A DNA stretch of 64,000 bases from Schaalia sp. lx-260 (GTDB taxonomy: Bacteria > Actinomycetota > Actinomycetes > Actinomycetales > Actinomycetaceae): contig NZ_JAJNRQ010000001.1 in the NCBI RefSeq assembly GCF_021083645.1, positions 124,001-188,000 of the forward strand, in the 5' to 3' direction. Shown in pieces: positions 1-8,415 of the stretch (position 1 is the first letter of the stretch; each line of letters starts with the position of its first letter). Below the pieces are notes generated by a model. The model did not search any database. It worked only from the letters and a program-made list of their open reading frames with translations, and was not told the origin of the DNA. Made by a program: the position numbers and the translations under genes.

Positions 1-510
1 AATTCCCTCAATCGACGTCTTAGTCAAGCCCTCATTACTCAAGCCCCACAAAACCTTACTTTCACTGAAGTTACTATCGCTGACCTACCGTTATACAACC
101 CGGATCATGATGCTCATTTTCTGCCTCTTGCTGCCGAAAAGAAAGCAGTAATTGAAGCGTCTGACGCTTTAATGATCGTGACACCTGAATACAATCGTTC
201 AATCCCCGGTGTCCTTAAAAATGCTATCGACTGGTTCTCACGTCCATGGGGTCACGGAAGTCTGGGTGGCAAACCCACCTTGGTTGCCGGTGCTTCAGTT
301 GGCCCTATGGGTGCTGCGTTTGCGCAAGATGATCTGAAGAAAATCTTGACCTTCTTTAATGCGCATCTGCTAGGTCAGCCTGAACTGTACATTAACCTTA
401 CGGGTGACGATTTTGCAGATGACGGCCATATTTTGCGTGAAGGAACAGATGCTTTCCTTGCGGGCGCAATGCAAACTTTCGCTGCCCACATTGAAGCAAC
501 GCTGCGCTGA
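1..510 (+). CDS. NADPH-dependent FMN reductase family protein, 5' truncated by window edge
   Basis: The frame is open from the first base, so the true start lies outside the window. The first visible residues, NSLNRRL, match the phosphate-binding Ser-x-Asn stretch near the N-terminus of flavodoxin-like NADPH-dependent FMN reductases. Further on, TPEYNRSIPGVLKNAIDW is the family's signature after the third strand, and GAxFAQDDL follows. About 169 residues are visible against a usual 180-200, so only a few N-terminal residues are missing. These soluble enzymes reduce FMN, quinones or azo compounds with NAD(P)H; the substrate here cannot be told. An isolated gene, followed by tRNA-Pro. Confidence 0.85.
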   Translation, partial: NSLNRRLSQALITQAPQNLTFTEVTIADLPLYNPDHDAHFLPLAAEKKAVIEASDALMIVTPEYNRSIPGVLKNAIDWFSRPWGHGSLGGKPTLVAGASVGPMGAAFAQDDLKKILTFFNAHLLGQPELYINLTGDDFADDGHILREGTDAFLAGAMQTFAAHIEATLR

Positions 511-788
511 GCTTAAGGAAACGTGAGGGTTTATCACAGCGGCACTGTCTTGCTGAAAAATAGCTCAGCATGATGGGCGAAAAAGCAGTTTTCCACTGTG
601 AAAGCCCTATGATTCGCGGGCGCAGGATTTATTTGCGTACTGTAGTAGCCAAAACGGTAAAGAAGTCTATGGATAAATTCTGTGCCCGAGTCCTATATGT
701 GATGTAAGGCCTGCTGTCATGAGTTGCATGAGGGCAGGGTGAATAGGATAAGATTGAGCATTGTCATTCGGTGACGTAAAAGTAAATA

Positions 789-862
<74 letters not shown>

Positions 863-868
863 CGTTTT

Positions 869-899
869 GCCCGGAATCTCAACGATTGAGGTTCCGGGC
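869..899 (+). terminator. Stem-loop terminator after tRNA-Pro
   Basis: GCCCGGAA (869-876) pairs with TTCCGGGC (892-899), starting seven bases after the tRNA. Only a weak T-rich tail follows. Confidence 0.7.
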
Positions 900-994
900 T
901 TCATCGTTAACAGGGCGATCCTATGTTGAGATTCAGAGTTCTTTTCACCTCAGTACAGAGTGAATCCAAAAGGCGCACCGAAGCACGACCCAGA

Positions 995-1045
995 CGAACA
1001 AGGCAGCTGGGCCTACAGTGCCTAGGGCGATAAAAGCCTTGTTCG
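995..1045 (-). terminator. Possible terminator beyond the excalibur gene
   Basis: The perfect 10-base inverted repeat CGAACAAGGC (995-1004) / GCCTTGTTCG (1036-1045) lies 31 bases past the stop of the minus-strand gene. It has a long, partly structured loop and no clear T-run, so its role as a terminator is inferred from position. Confidence 0.35.
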
Positions 1046-1076
1046 CCAGGTACTAGCGTTTAATAGTGAGGAAACA

Positions 1077-1754
1077 CTACTTTTCACAGGCGACACCATC
1101 ACCATCACGGTCGAGCTTGCTCCGATACCCAGGTTCCCCTCGGTAAATAGGGGCCGCACCTGCTGCTTTAGCCTCTGCGCAATTCGCGTAGTACACAGAA
1201 TCGCTTCCGCCTCCGCCTCTGCCTTGCGGAGCAGGCACAGGTGCATTGTATTGAGCTGCTTGACGTTGACGTTCTGCTTCAGCTTGTTGTGCAGCTACAG
1301 CTTGGCGTTCCGCTTCTTCGGCAGCAGCTTTATCGGATTCACGCTGCGCAATGCTTTTCTCACGATCTGCGAGTTCACTTTGTTCTTGAATGAGTGTTTT
1401 CTGGGCCGAATTCACTTCTTCTTCGAGAACAGACAGTTCTGAGGAACGTTCTTCGAGTTCCTTTTTCCTTTGAGGGATCTTATGTGATTTTTGTCGTGCG
1501 CTCAGTAGCTCTTTTTCTTTCTGCGACTGCGTATCAGTAAGTGCGCTTTGCTGCTCCTGTAAAGTTGCGACTTGATTCTTTAGCTTTTCTATTTCTTTTA
1601 TACGCGCACTGTAACCTGTGCCCATTGAGAGCAAGAAAAGAAATGAGGCAACAATTAATGTAATGACAATAGCGCCTTTGATATTAAAAATTTTCATATT
1701 GTATTCACTCAGTGATTGCCGTAGAAGTAGGAGTGGTGAGTTTCTTTGGTTCAT
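1077..1754 (-). CDS. Membrane-anchored coiled-coil protein with C-terminal excalibur calcium-binding domain
   Basis: Seen: one N-terminal hydrophobic segment (about residues 25-45), a long charged coiled coil (about 50-165), a Pro/Gly-rich linker, and a C-terminal excalibur domain with paired Cys and the calcium-loop motif DRDGDGVACEK at the very end. The likely topology is a membrane anchor with the coiled coil and Ca-binding domain outside. The start is uncertain: ATG 1754 lies three bases after the upstream stop, but ATG 1697 sits directly before the hydrophobic segment; neither has a strong Shine-Dalgarno sequence. It is co-directional with the frame-broken gene at 1758-2346, which has the same anchor-plus-coiled-coil layout without the excalibur domain. 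Excalibur proteins are common in Gram-positive surface and competence proteins; no specific function is known here. Confidence 0.75.
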   Translation of the reverse strand: MNQRNSPLLLLRQSLSEYNMKIFNIKGAIVITLIVASFLFLLSMGTGYSARIKEIEKLKNQVATLQEQQSALTDTQSQKEKELLSARQKSHKIPQRKKELEERSSELSVLEEEVNSAQKTLIQEQSELADREKSIAQRESDKAAAEEAERQAVAAQQAEAERQRQAAQYNAPVPAPQGRGGGGSDSVYYANCAEAKAAGAAPIYRGEPGYRSKLDRDGDGVACEK

Positions 1755-1757
1755 GGT

Positions 1758-2346
1758 CTAAAGATTGGCCTCACGTGAGTCAAGATCAGCTTTTTTCTCT
1801 TGGTTTTTTTGCTGAGTTATTTCGTTGGCTGAACGCTGCGAATTAATGCTTTGGGCCTTTTTCTTCAGAAGATCTTCGGCAGAGAGGATATCTTGCTCTC
1901 GTTTATTAAAATCCTGAATTTTTTCTGTCTTTTCTTTAATATCTTCGTTCAACTGAGTGATTGATGCGTTGAGGTCGCTTAGCTGTTCTTCAAAGGATGT
2001 TTTTTCATTTCCGCGTGAAGAATGTCCAATACTGTAGCCAATGACTGTGACCGTAATAGCTACTATGAGTGCCAGAATAGCCGCTAGGACTGTCAGAAAA
2101 ATGGTGGACTTTTGATTCTCGGCCCGAAGTTTTGAAATTAAGTGATGAATTAGGGGAGTTTGTGCTGGAGATGTGGGATTTGATGTGGTGGAAAGATTTA
2201 TCTGTGTTTCATCTTCGCTAGGCTCTTGTTGGGGTGGCAAGCTATTGCTTGACTGTGTAGCAGAGTGCTGGGTGAGTCCCCCCCCCTGATGTGGTCAATG
2301 AATCGTTTGCTTTGTGTTTTGCAGAAGAAAGGGGATCGGATTTCAT
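1758..2346 (-). CDS. Membrane coiled-coil protein; frame interrupted by a nine-G tract (phase-variation candidate)
   Basis: The uninterrupted part (2240 to 1758, beginning only with a TTG) has a disordered N-terminus, one transmembrane segment and a coiled coil of about 85 residues. A better start lies upstream: ATG at 2346-2344 with AAGGA five bases before it. From that ATG the frame runs 20 codons (MKSDPLSSAKHK...) into a run of nine G (2286-2278, minus-strand sense), after which it reaches a stop near residue 35. With eight (or eleven) G the two parts join into one protein of about 195 residues. In this sequence the gene is therefore OFF unless the TTG is used. It resembles the next gene but lacks an excalibur domain and ends abruptly in the coiled coil. 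No function recognised. Confidence 0.6.
2278..2286. repeat. Homopolymer tract, nine C on plus (nine G in the sense of the minus-strand gene)
   Basis: Nine consecutive C on the plus strand, located about 20 codons after the best start codon of the minus-strand coiled-coil gene and exactly where its frame breaks. The length is typical of contingency-locus tracts. Confidence 0.9.
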
Positions 2347-2500
2347 AGAGATCCTTGCGGCGTTGCGGATTTTTAGGATATGTACAGTATATCGGATGTA
2401 TTTTGGAACAAAAACAGTGCAGAAGCTAAGTCCCTCATAAAGTATGATCCACTTGTTTCAATGGCGCGGAAGGCGTAAACCCTACTGAAAACATGAGAAA

Positions 2501-2522
2501 GGCGGAGCAGTTACGCTCCGCC
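2501..2522 (-). terminator. Terminator downstream of kdgK
   Basis: GGCGGAGC (2501-2508) pairs with GCTCCGCC (2515-2522) around a six-base loop. On the minus strand it is followed by TTTCTC, as expected for the end of the iclR-eda-kdgK transcript. Confidence 0.65.
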
Positions 2523-2543
2523 AATCCACCTGAGTATCTGCGG

Positions 2544-2657
2544 TTATCGTGCCAGTAGCGTCAATATCAGCAGTATCATCAGCAGTGTCAATAAAACCTG
2601 TGCGTATTCCTTTTCCTTATGACTGATCCCACTCTGCAACGTATTACCCGTTATCAC
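2544..2657 (-). CDS. Possible 37-residue membrane peptide (speculative small ORF)
   Basis: A GTG-initiated frame of 37 codons with a charged N-terminal half and a strongly hydrophobic, leucine-rich C-terminal helix ending LLAR. It lies between kdgK and its terminator. No good Shine-Dalgarno sequence precedes the GTG, and Leu-rich frames arise by chance, so this is only a candidate. Confidence 0.15.
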   Translation of the reverse strand: MITGNTLQSGISHKEKEYAQVLLTLLMILLILTLLAR

Positions 2658-2711
2658 ACAGAAGTCCAGATCAAAGTCACGATGAAGTTATCACAGGATG
2701 ATTGCTACTTT

Positions 2712-3812
2712 TCAACGTTGCACGCGCGCGCCTGCGCCTTTCATGAGGCGTTCGACTTCTTCAAGCCGCGCAGTTGATGTATCACCTGGAGTTGTCATTG
2801 CCAAAGCGCCATGAGCAGCCCCGTATTCGACAGCCTGAGTAATGTCACCCTTTTCCATCAGGCCATAAATGAGGCCGGAAGCAAATGAATCCCCGCCGCC
2901 AACACGATCCAAAATCTCTAAACCGTTGCGCTGAGTTGCCTGAGCAAAACCGGTTTCACGGTCCCACGCGATTGCGCCCCAGTCGTTAATGGTTGCTGTG
3001 TGTACTTGACGTAGTGTTGTCGCAATGACCTGGAAATTTGGGTAGGCCTTTGAAACTTGATTAATCATGGCTTTGAAAGAGTCGATTTCAAGATTTGTGA
3101 GGTTTTCGTTGGCTCCTTCGACCTCGAAGCCAAGGGCAGCAGTGAAGTCCTCCTCATTGCCAATCATGACATCCACGTAGCGAGCGAGTTCACGATTGAC
3201 TTCCTGCGCTTTTTCTATGCCGCCGATGCCTTTCCAAAGGGATGGGCGATAGTTGAGGTCGTAGGACACGATTGTTCCGTACTTTTTGGCAGTGGCCATT
3301 GCGTGTGCGGCGACTGCGGCAGTATTGGCGGAAAGTGCAGCGAATATGCCGCCGGTATGTAGCCATCGCACACCGAGTGTGCCGAAAATGTGGTCCCAGT
3401 CGATGTCATTGATATTTGCCTGTGAGATCGCAGTGTTCCCGCGGTCGGAACATCCCACTGCTCCGCGGATCCCGTAGCCGCGTTCGGTGAAGTTCAGGCC
3501 ATTTCGGGCGTTACGGCCTACCCCATCGGATTCAACCCAGTGAATGAATTGCGTGTCTAATCCGGAGGTGAGAATAAGGTCTTCTAGGAGTTTACCTACT
3601 TCGTCGTTTACGAGGGAGGTGATGATGGCTCCTCGTTTACCGAAGCAGCGGCGTAATCCGCGTGCGACGTTGTATTCGCCGCCGCCTTCCCATACGTTAA
3701 ATGAGCGGGCAGTGCGGATGCGGTTTTCAGCGGGGTCAAGCCGTAACATGACTTCGCCGAGCGAGACAATATCGTAGGCGCATTCGTGTGCGGGGCGTAG
3801 GTTCAGTGTCAT
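2712..3812 (-). CDS. kdgK: 2-keto-3-deoxygluconate kinase (PfkB/ribokinase family)
   Basis: Phosphorylates 2-keto-3-deoxygluconate (KDG) to KDPG with ATP in the cytoplasm. Seen: 366 residues; an N-terminal GEVMLRLDP sugar-site stretch; a Gly-rich GGGEYNVA segment typical of KDG kinases; and the PfkB signature GGGDSFASG near residue 306, carrying the catalytic Asp. The start was chosen at ATG 3812 because AAGGAG lies eight bases upstream and the codon overlaps the eda stop as ATGA, which suggests translational coupling. An upstream in-frame start at 3872 would add 20 unlikely residues. Together with eda immediately upstream it forms the lower Entner-Doudoroff branch of the sugar-acid pathway. 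The family is clear; the exact sugar acid is inferred from its neighbours. Confidence 0.88.
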   Translation of the reverse strand: MTLNLRPAHECAYDIVSLGEVMLRLDPAENRIRTARSFNVWEGGGEYNVARGLRRCFGKRGAIITSLVNDEVGKLLEDLILTSGLDTQFIHWVESDGVGRNARNGLNFTERGYGIRGAVGCSDRGNTAISQANINDIDWDHIFGTLGVRWLHTGGIFAALSANTAAVAAHAMATAKKYGTIVSYDLNYRPSLWKGIGGIEKAQEVNRELARYVDVMIGNEEDFTAALGFEVEGANENLTNLEIDSFKAMINQVSKAYPNFQVIATTLRQVHTATINDWGAIAWDRETGFAQATQRNGLEILDRVGGGDSFASGLIYGLMEKGDITQAVEYGAAHGALAMTTPGDTSTARLEEVERLMKGAGARVQR

Positions 3813-4441
3813 CGTCCGGTCTCCTTTGCGATAGTCATGGCTTGTGCGCATAGTGAAGTGATTGTGTCCCATTGGTTGGCGTGGATGAGTTTCTTATCGA
3901 CCATCCAGGAGCCGCCACATGCGGCGATATGTGGAACTGCTAGGTATTCTGCGAGGTTTTGTGCGTTTACTCCGCCGGTGGGGACGAAACGTAATTGAGG
4001 AAATACTGAGGCGAATGAGGACATGGCGGGGATGCCGCCCATGATGTTGGCGGGGAAGAATTTGACGGTATCAAGCCCATATTCGAGGGCCGCCATGATG
4101 AGTGTGCCATCAGTGCAGGCTGGTAGGACAGGTACGCCTGCTTCTTGACAGTGACGCACGACATTCGCGCTGAATCCGGGGGAGACGATGTACGTGGCGC
4201 CTGCTTCGATAGCGGCTTCTGCTTGTGCGACGTTGAGGACGGTTCCTGCGCCGACGTTTAGACCATCAATACGTGACATTTCGCGGATAGCGTCGGGAGC
4301 TGCTGCTGTGCGGAATGTGACTTCTGCTGTGGTGATGCCTCCGGCCAGCAGGGCGCGGGCGACGTTGATTCCTTGGTCCACTGAATCTACGACGACAACA
4401 GGAATAACGGGATTTGAGGTGAATAGGTCGTGAAGTGACAC
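3809..4441 (-). CDS. eda: 2-keto-3-deoxy-6-phosphogluconate (KHG/KDPG) aldolase
   Basis: Cleaves KDPG to pyruvate and glyceraldehyde-3-phosphate. Seen: 210 residues, the usual size; TTAEVTFRT with the catalytic Glu near residue 40; the Schiff-base Lys in DTVKFFPA near residue 127; and the phosphate-binding PTGGVN segment. It lies 34 bases after the IclR gene and overlaps kdgK by four bases, so the three are probably one transcript. Eda takes the KdgK product, completing conversion of mannonate-derived KDG to central metabolites. Confidence 0.92.
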   Translation of the reverse strand: MSLHDLFTSNPVIPVVVVDSVDQGINVARALLAGGITTAEVTFRTAAAPDAIREMSRIDGLNVGAGTVLNVAQAEAAIEAGATYIVSPGFSANVVRHCQEAGVPVLPACTDGTLIMAALEYGLDTVKFFPANIMGGIPAMSSFASVFPQLRFVPTGGVNAQNLAEYLAVPHIAACGGSWMVDKKLIHANQWDTITSLCAQAMTIAKETGR

Positions 4442-4475
4442 GTATTTCTCGCTTTCTTTGAGGTGAAAGGATGTT

Positions 4476-5273
4476 TTATGGCTGAGGTGTGAAAGTGGTG
4501 ATTTGGGGGATGTGGGCTTCGGTCACGGTTTTTGTGAGAAGCCCAGCGAGGTCGTGGAGGCGTTCGTGACTGCATCTTTCGATGGGCATGGTGATGGACA
4601 CTGAGGCTGTGGCTTGTCCTGCGACTAGCAGGGGGATTGCGACGCATGCAATGCCGGGTTCGTTTTCTTCAATTTCGATGGCGTACCCGTGGGTGCGGAC
4701 TCGTTCGATTTCTTGTTGTATGCGTTCAGCGAGGTTATTGGCAGGGGATTTAACGGCGGTGATCCATGTGTCAATGGTGAATGTGTGATCTGCTAGTACT
4801 CCCATAAGTGAACGGCCCATTGCTGTGGTGGCGGCAGGTATGCGTCGTCCGATTTGTGACCATACGCGCACGGCTCGGTCGGGTTCTACTTTGTCGAGGT
4901 AAACCATTGTTTTTTCTGAGAGTTGTCCGAGGTGGACGAGTTCATGAGATTGTGCGCATAGGCTTTCAAGGATTGGGTGGAGTGTGGTGGTGAGTCGTTC
5001 GGAGGCGTTCCACCAGCGTGCGATGATGGAGGAAGTTGTTCCGAGGTGGTAGTTTCCGTTGTGGTCTTGTGTGACCCAGTCGCGTGCGCGCAAGGTGGCG
5101 AGTGTGTGGTGCAGACTGGATTTGTTCATTGAGAGGGCTGTGGCGATTTCGAGGAGTGTTTGTCCTTCAGGTCCGAGGGTGGACATGTGTTCGATTATGC
5201 GTAGGGCTTTATCGACTGAGGTAATGGTTGTGCTTCGCTTGGATGGGGTGGGGGCTACGTTGCCTACCGCCAT
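4476..5273 (-). CDS. IclR-family transcriptional regulator, probable KdgR-like repressor
   Basis: 265 residues in the usual IclR layout: an N-terminal winged helix-turn-helix (about 15-75; TSVDKALRIIEHM then LSMNKSSLHHTLATL) and a C-terminal effector-binding domain (about 90-260). It starts at ATG 5273 with a near-perfect AGGAGG five bases upstream. It is first in a likely transcript with eda and kdgK and is divergent from the uxuB-like/uxuA genes. The intergenic region holds a GAAAC/GTTTC inverted repeat of the KdgR type, so it probably represses both sides until a pathway intermediate such as KDG binds (inference from family and context). Confidence 0.85.
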   Translation of the reverse strand: MAVGNVAPTPSKRSTTITSVDKALRIIEHMSTLGPEGQTLLEIATALSMNKSSLHHTLATLRARDWVTQDHNGNYHLGTTSSIIARWWNASERLTTTLHPILESLCAQSHELVHLGQLSEKTMVYLDKVEPDRAVRVWSQIGRRIPAATTAMGRSLMGVLADHTFTIDTWITAVKSPANNLAERIQQEIERVRTHGYAIEIEENEPGIACVAIPLLVAGQATASVSITMPIERCSHERLHDLAGLLTKTVTEAHIPQITTFTPQP

Positions 5274-5409
5274 GGGATCCTCCTGTGGATGTGAATATAA
5301 CGTATTCGATTGATAATGCGAAACGCTTATTCGATATTGTGAAACTTAGTTTTAATGTACACCGCTTCAATGGGGATGCAAAGTGGAGTTTCATTCTTTT
5401 CTTTACGCA

Positions 5410-5438
5410 TTGACGTATCTGTAGGGAGGCGCTAAAGT
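5410..5438 (+). promoter_or_regulatory. Probable sigma-70-type promoter for the uxuB-like/uxuA operon
   Basis: TTGACG (5410-5415) and TAAAGT (5433-5438) are 17 bases apart, about 68 bases before the chosen start codon. The inverted repeat at 5447-5464 would cover the transcription start, a classic repressor position. Confidence 0.5.
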
Positions 5439-5446
5439 TTAATTTA

Positions 5447-5464
5447 ATGAAACGATGGTTTCAT
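5447..5464. promoter_or_regulatory. Candidate IclR/KdgR operator
   Basis: ATGAAAC-GATG-GTTTCAT is a perfect 7-base inverted repeat around a 4-base centre. It resembles the known KdgR box built on TGAAAC/GTTTCA. A further half-site ATGAAAC follows at 5468-5474, and two more GTTTC/GAAAC half-sites lie nearer the iclR gene. Confidence 0.6.
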
Positions 5465-5505
5465 GATATGAAACATTGTACTATGGTTTGACGAAAGGGC
5501 AAGCA

Positions 5506-7113
5506 ATGAGGCTTGGAGTAGAAAGCCTGTCATCACATGAAATGATGAATGCAGGTATCACGCTTCCTCAATTCGACGTTTCCCGCATACGCGAATCCGC
5601 CATTAAAACGCCACGCTGGATGCACTTTGGCCCAGGAAATATTTTCCGCGTCTATATCGCTCGCCTTGCACAAGAACTGATGGAAGCAGGGGAGCCGCAG
5701 TGCGCAATAAGTGCGCTCGTCCCACTGTCCCCACTGGAACTGGACCGTCAGCTCGCACCTTTTGACCTCCTCACATTAGGAGTCACACTCCATGCAGACG
5801 GCCACAGTGATATGAATGTCATTGCATCCCTGAGTGAAGGACTGGCCTACCAGCGGGCCAAAGACTTTGAACGCGCCGCCACCATCATCACAGAACCTAG
5901 CCTACAAATCCTGTCATTCACCATTACAGAAAAGGGCTACCAGCTCACAGGATTCGACGGACAATACCAGCCAGCCCTTCTTAAAGACTTAGAACGCAAT
6001 CCAGAAGAACCCATGGAAAATACCATGGCAATGGTTACGGGCCTGCTTGTACGTCGCTTCCGCTGTGGAGGAAGCCCATTAGCCCTGCTGTCATGCGATA
6101 ACTTCTCACACAACGGCGACAAACTCCGTGACAGTGTGACCGCCGTGGCGAAAGAATGGATAAAGCGCGGCCTCGTTGAAAAAGAATTCCTTGATTGGTT
6201 GAATAACCCTGCCTGCGTCTCTTTCCCAATTTCTGTGATCGACAAAATCACTCCACGTCCCAGCGAAGATATTGCTCGCACGCTTGCGCAGCTTGGCTTT
6301 GAGGATATGGAACTTGACACTACAACCCGTACCCCACTGGCCGGTTTTGTGAACACAGAACCCGCAGAATACCTCGTTATTGAAGATCGCTTCCCAAATG
6401 GTCGTCCGGCTCTTGAAAAAGTTGGAGTGTACTTCACCGACCGTGAAACATGTGACCGTTTTGAACACATGAAAGTCACTACCTGCTTGAACCCGCTACA
6501 TACAGCGCTTGCAGTCACAGGTGTTCTTCTTGGATACACGCGTATTGATGAGGAAATGAAAGACCCCGGTTTGTTAGGTCTTGTTCACCGACTCGGCTGG
6601 GATGAGGGTATGCCGGTTGTTGTGGACCCGGGAATTATCTCTCCAGCAGATTTCCTGCGCGAAGTCGAAGAAGAACGTTTCCCGAATGCTTTCCTCGGTG
6701 ATACGCCACAGCGTATCGCCTCAGATACTTCACAAAAACTACCTATTCGTTTCGGTGAAACTATCAAAGCCTATCTTGCACATGAGGAACTGGACCTTAA
6801 AAACCTCACAGCAATACCTTTTGTCTTTGCAGCCTGGTGCCGTTACCTCATGGGAGTAGCTGACGATGGTTCCCCCATGGAACTATCCCCGGATCCGCTA
6901 CTTGAAGAACTGATGCCTTTCTTTGCAGATGTGCGACTTGGGCAACCAGAAACGAGTGCCGGGGTCCTGCGTCCCATTTTGTCACGACCCGAAATATTCG
7001 GAGTTGATCTGTACACAACCCCACTTGCCTCACAAGTAGAAGAACTTTTTACACACATGATTGCCGGAGCAGGCGCGGTCCGCTCCATCCTCGATAAGGA
7101 GTTCGCACGATGA
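5506..7113 (+). CDS. uxuB: Mannitol-dehydrogenase-family oxidoreductase, probable fructuronate reductase / D-mannonate oxidoreductase
   Basis: Probably interconverts D-fructuronate and D-mannonate with NAD(H). Seen: 535 residues, somewhat longer than E. coli UxuB; an N-terminal nucleotide-binding stretch [14 protein letters not shown]; and in the C-terminal domain the family motif [14 protein letters not shown] with the catalytic Lys and the following Asn/His, near residue 330. ATG 5506 was chosen because AAAGGG lies six bases upstream; an in-frame TTG at 5476 has no such site. The gene overlaps uxuA by four bases (ATGA), so the products are probably made together and used in sequence. Other polyol or aldonate substrates are possible; the uxuA neighbour is the main argument. 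Confidence 0.75.
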   Translation: MRLGVESLSSHEMMNAGITLPQFDVSRIRESAIKTPRWMHFGPGNIFRVYIARLAQELMEAGEPQCAISALVPLSPLELDRQLAPFDLLTLGVTLHADGHSDMNVIASLSEGLAYQRAKDFERAATIITEPSLQILSFTITEKGYQLTGFDGQYQPALLKDLERNPEEPMENTMAMVTGLLVRRFRCGGSPLALLSCDNFSHNGDKLRDSVTAVAKEWIKRGLVEKEFLDWLNNPACVSFPISVIDKITPRPSEDIARTLAQLGFEDMELDTTTRTPLAGFVNTEPAEYLVIEDRFPNGRPALEKVGVYFTDRETCDRFEHMKVTTCLNPLHTALAVTGVLLGYTRIDEEMKDPGLLGLVHRLGWDEGMPVVVDPGIISPADFLREVEEERFPNAFLGDTPQRIASDTSQKLPIRFGETIKAYLAHEELDLKNLTAIPFVFAAWCRYLMGVADDGSPMELSPDPLLEELMPFFADVRLGQPETSAGVLRPILSRPEIFGVDLYTTPLASQVEELFTHMIAGAGAVRSILDKEFAR

Positions 7114-8186
7114 AAATGACTTTCCGCTGGTATGGCAGCCAATCTGATCCCATCCCATTGCAATACATTAAACAAATCCCCGGAGCAACAGGCTTAATGG
7201 GGGCAATGGACTGGATTCCTGTAGGTGAAGTCTGGCCAGAAGAAGAAATTAAAAAGTATGTTGATGAGGTTCACGCCGCCGGACTTGAGGTGGAAGTAAT
7301 TGAATCCGTCAACGTGCATGAGGATATTAAATTAGGCAAGCCTACTCGTGATCGCTATATTGCGAACTACTGCCAAACACTTGAAAATTTGGCGAAGTAC
7401 GGAATCAAAGTGGTCGTTTATAACTTCATGCCTGTCTTTGACTGGCTACGTACAGAACTTGCCCACGTTAATGAGGACGGCTCAACGTGCCTGTACTACG
7501 ATCACGCAGTTCTTGAAGGAATGACACCGCAAGATATTGTGAAATCTACCCTTGAAGGCAGTGAATTCTCTTTACCAGGGTGGGAACCTGAACGTCTGGC
7601 GCATTTAGATGAGGTCATGGAACAGTACACAGCTATGACTGAAGATCAGCTGCGTGAAAACTACAAGTACTTCCTTGAAGGCATTATTCCCACCTGTGAA
7701 CGAGTCGGTATTCGCATGGCAGTTCACCCTGATGATCCCGCATGGCCACTTTTTGGTATTCCACGTATCTGCAATAAAGAATCTGACTTAGAAAAAATCG
7801 TTGCTTTAGTTGATTCGGCAGCCAATTCCTTATGCGTATGCTCTGGTTCTTTGGGATCGAATCCTGAAAACGATGTCCCCGGTATTTTCCGTCGCTTCGG
7901 TGAACGTGGCCGCATTGCTGCTGCGCATGTGCGTAATGTTCGCTACTTAGGCGATAAACACTTCCAGGAAGCTGCACACCTGTCCAGCGACGGAAACCTT
8001 GACATGCACGCCATTATGAAAGCTATCCACGATACGTGCCCAGACGTATATGTGCGTCCTGACCACGGTCGCATGATTTGGGGGGAAACTGGCCGCCCAG
8101 GATACCCCCTGTACGACCGTGCCCTGGGCTTGGTGTACCTCAACGGCCTGTATGAAGCAATCACGAAAGAAACACGCACGAACTGA
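7110..8186 (+). CDS. uxuA: D-mannonate dehydratase
   Basis: Dehydrates D-mannonate to 2-keto-3-deoxygluconate, the substrate of KdgK encoded in the divergent operon. Seen: 358 residues, the normal length; the N-terminal MKMTFRWYG start; a TIM-barrel pattern; and metal-site segments such as [39 protein letters not shown] and [13 protein letters not shown], which carry the conserved Cys, His and Asp ligands. The start overlaps the stop of the upstream uxuB-like gene. Identification is firm. Confidence 0.95.
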   Translation: MKMTFRWYGSQSDPIPLQYIKQIPGATGLMGAMDWIPVGEVWPEEEIKKYVDEVHAAGLEVEVIESVNVHEDIKLGKPTRDRYIANYCQTLENLAKYGIKVVVYNFMPVFDWLRTELAHVNEDGSTCLYYDHAVLEGMTPQDIVKSTLEGSEFSLPGWEPERLAHLDEVMEQYTAMTEDQLRENYKYFLEGIIPTCERVGIRMAVHPDDPAWPLFGIPRICNKESDLEKIVALVDSAANSLCVCSGSLGSNPENDVPGIFRRFGERGRIAAAHVRNVRYLGDKHFQEAAHLSSDGNLDMHAIMKAIHDTCPDVYVRPDHGRMIWGETGRPGYPLYDRALGLVYLNGLYEAITKETRTN

Positions 8187-8349
8187 TCGCGCATATTCGA
8201 TTACAGAAAATCATATGACCACGGTGCAGACAGTGTGAGCGTGTACTGCTCCTTATTCAACACCTGTGAAGGAAAAGTACGCTTCCCGTTGTCGCTGCTC
8301 GGGCCTCATTTTCGCAGTCTCTGTGATCGACTCCCATAACAAACGGAAT

Positions 8350-8374
8350 GGTCCGAACATATGAAGTTCGGACC
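8350..8374 (+). terminator. Stem-loop between uxuA and the MFS gene
   Basis: GGTCCGAAC (8350-8358) pairs perfectly with GTTCGGACC (8366-8374), and flanking AACGG/CCGTT can extend the stem. No T-run follows, so it may be a weak terminator, an attenuator or an operator. It is the main feature of the 229-base gap between the two genes. Confidence 0.5.
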
Positions 8375-8415
8375 GCCGTTACCCCCTATGGTGGGTTTTC
8401 CTAGAAAGGCAACAT

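Noticed and set aside
5937-6539. 200-residue minus-strand frame inside the uxuB-like gene, and similar long antisense frames elsewhere
   Set aside because: They lie fully within strong coding genes, have unlikely composition and no ribosome-binding sites.
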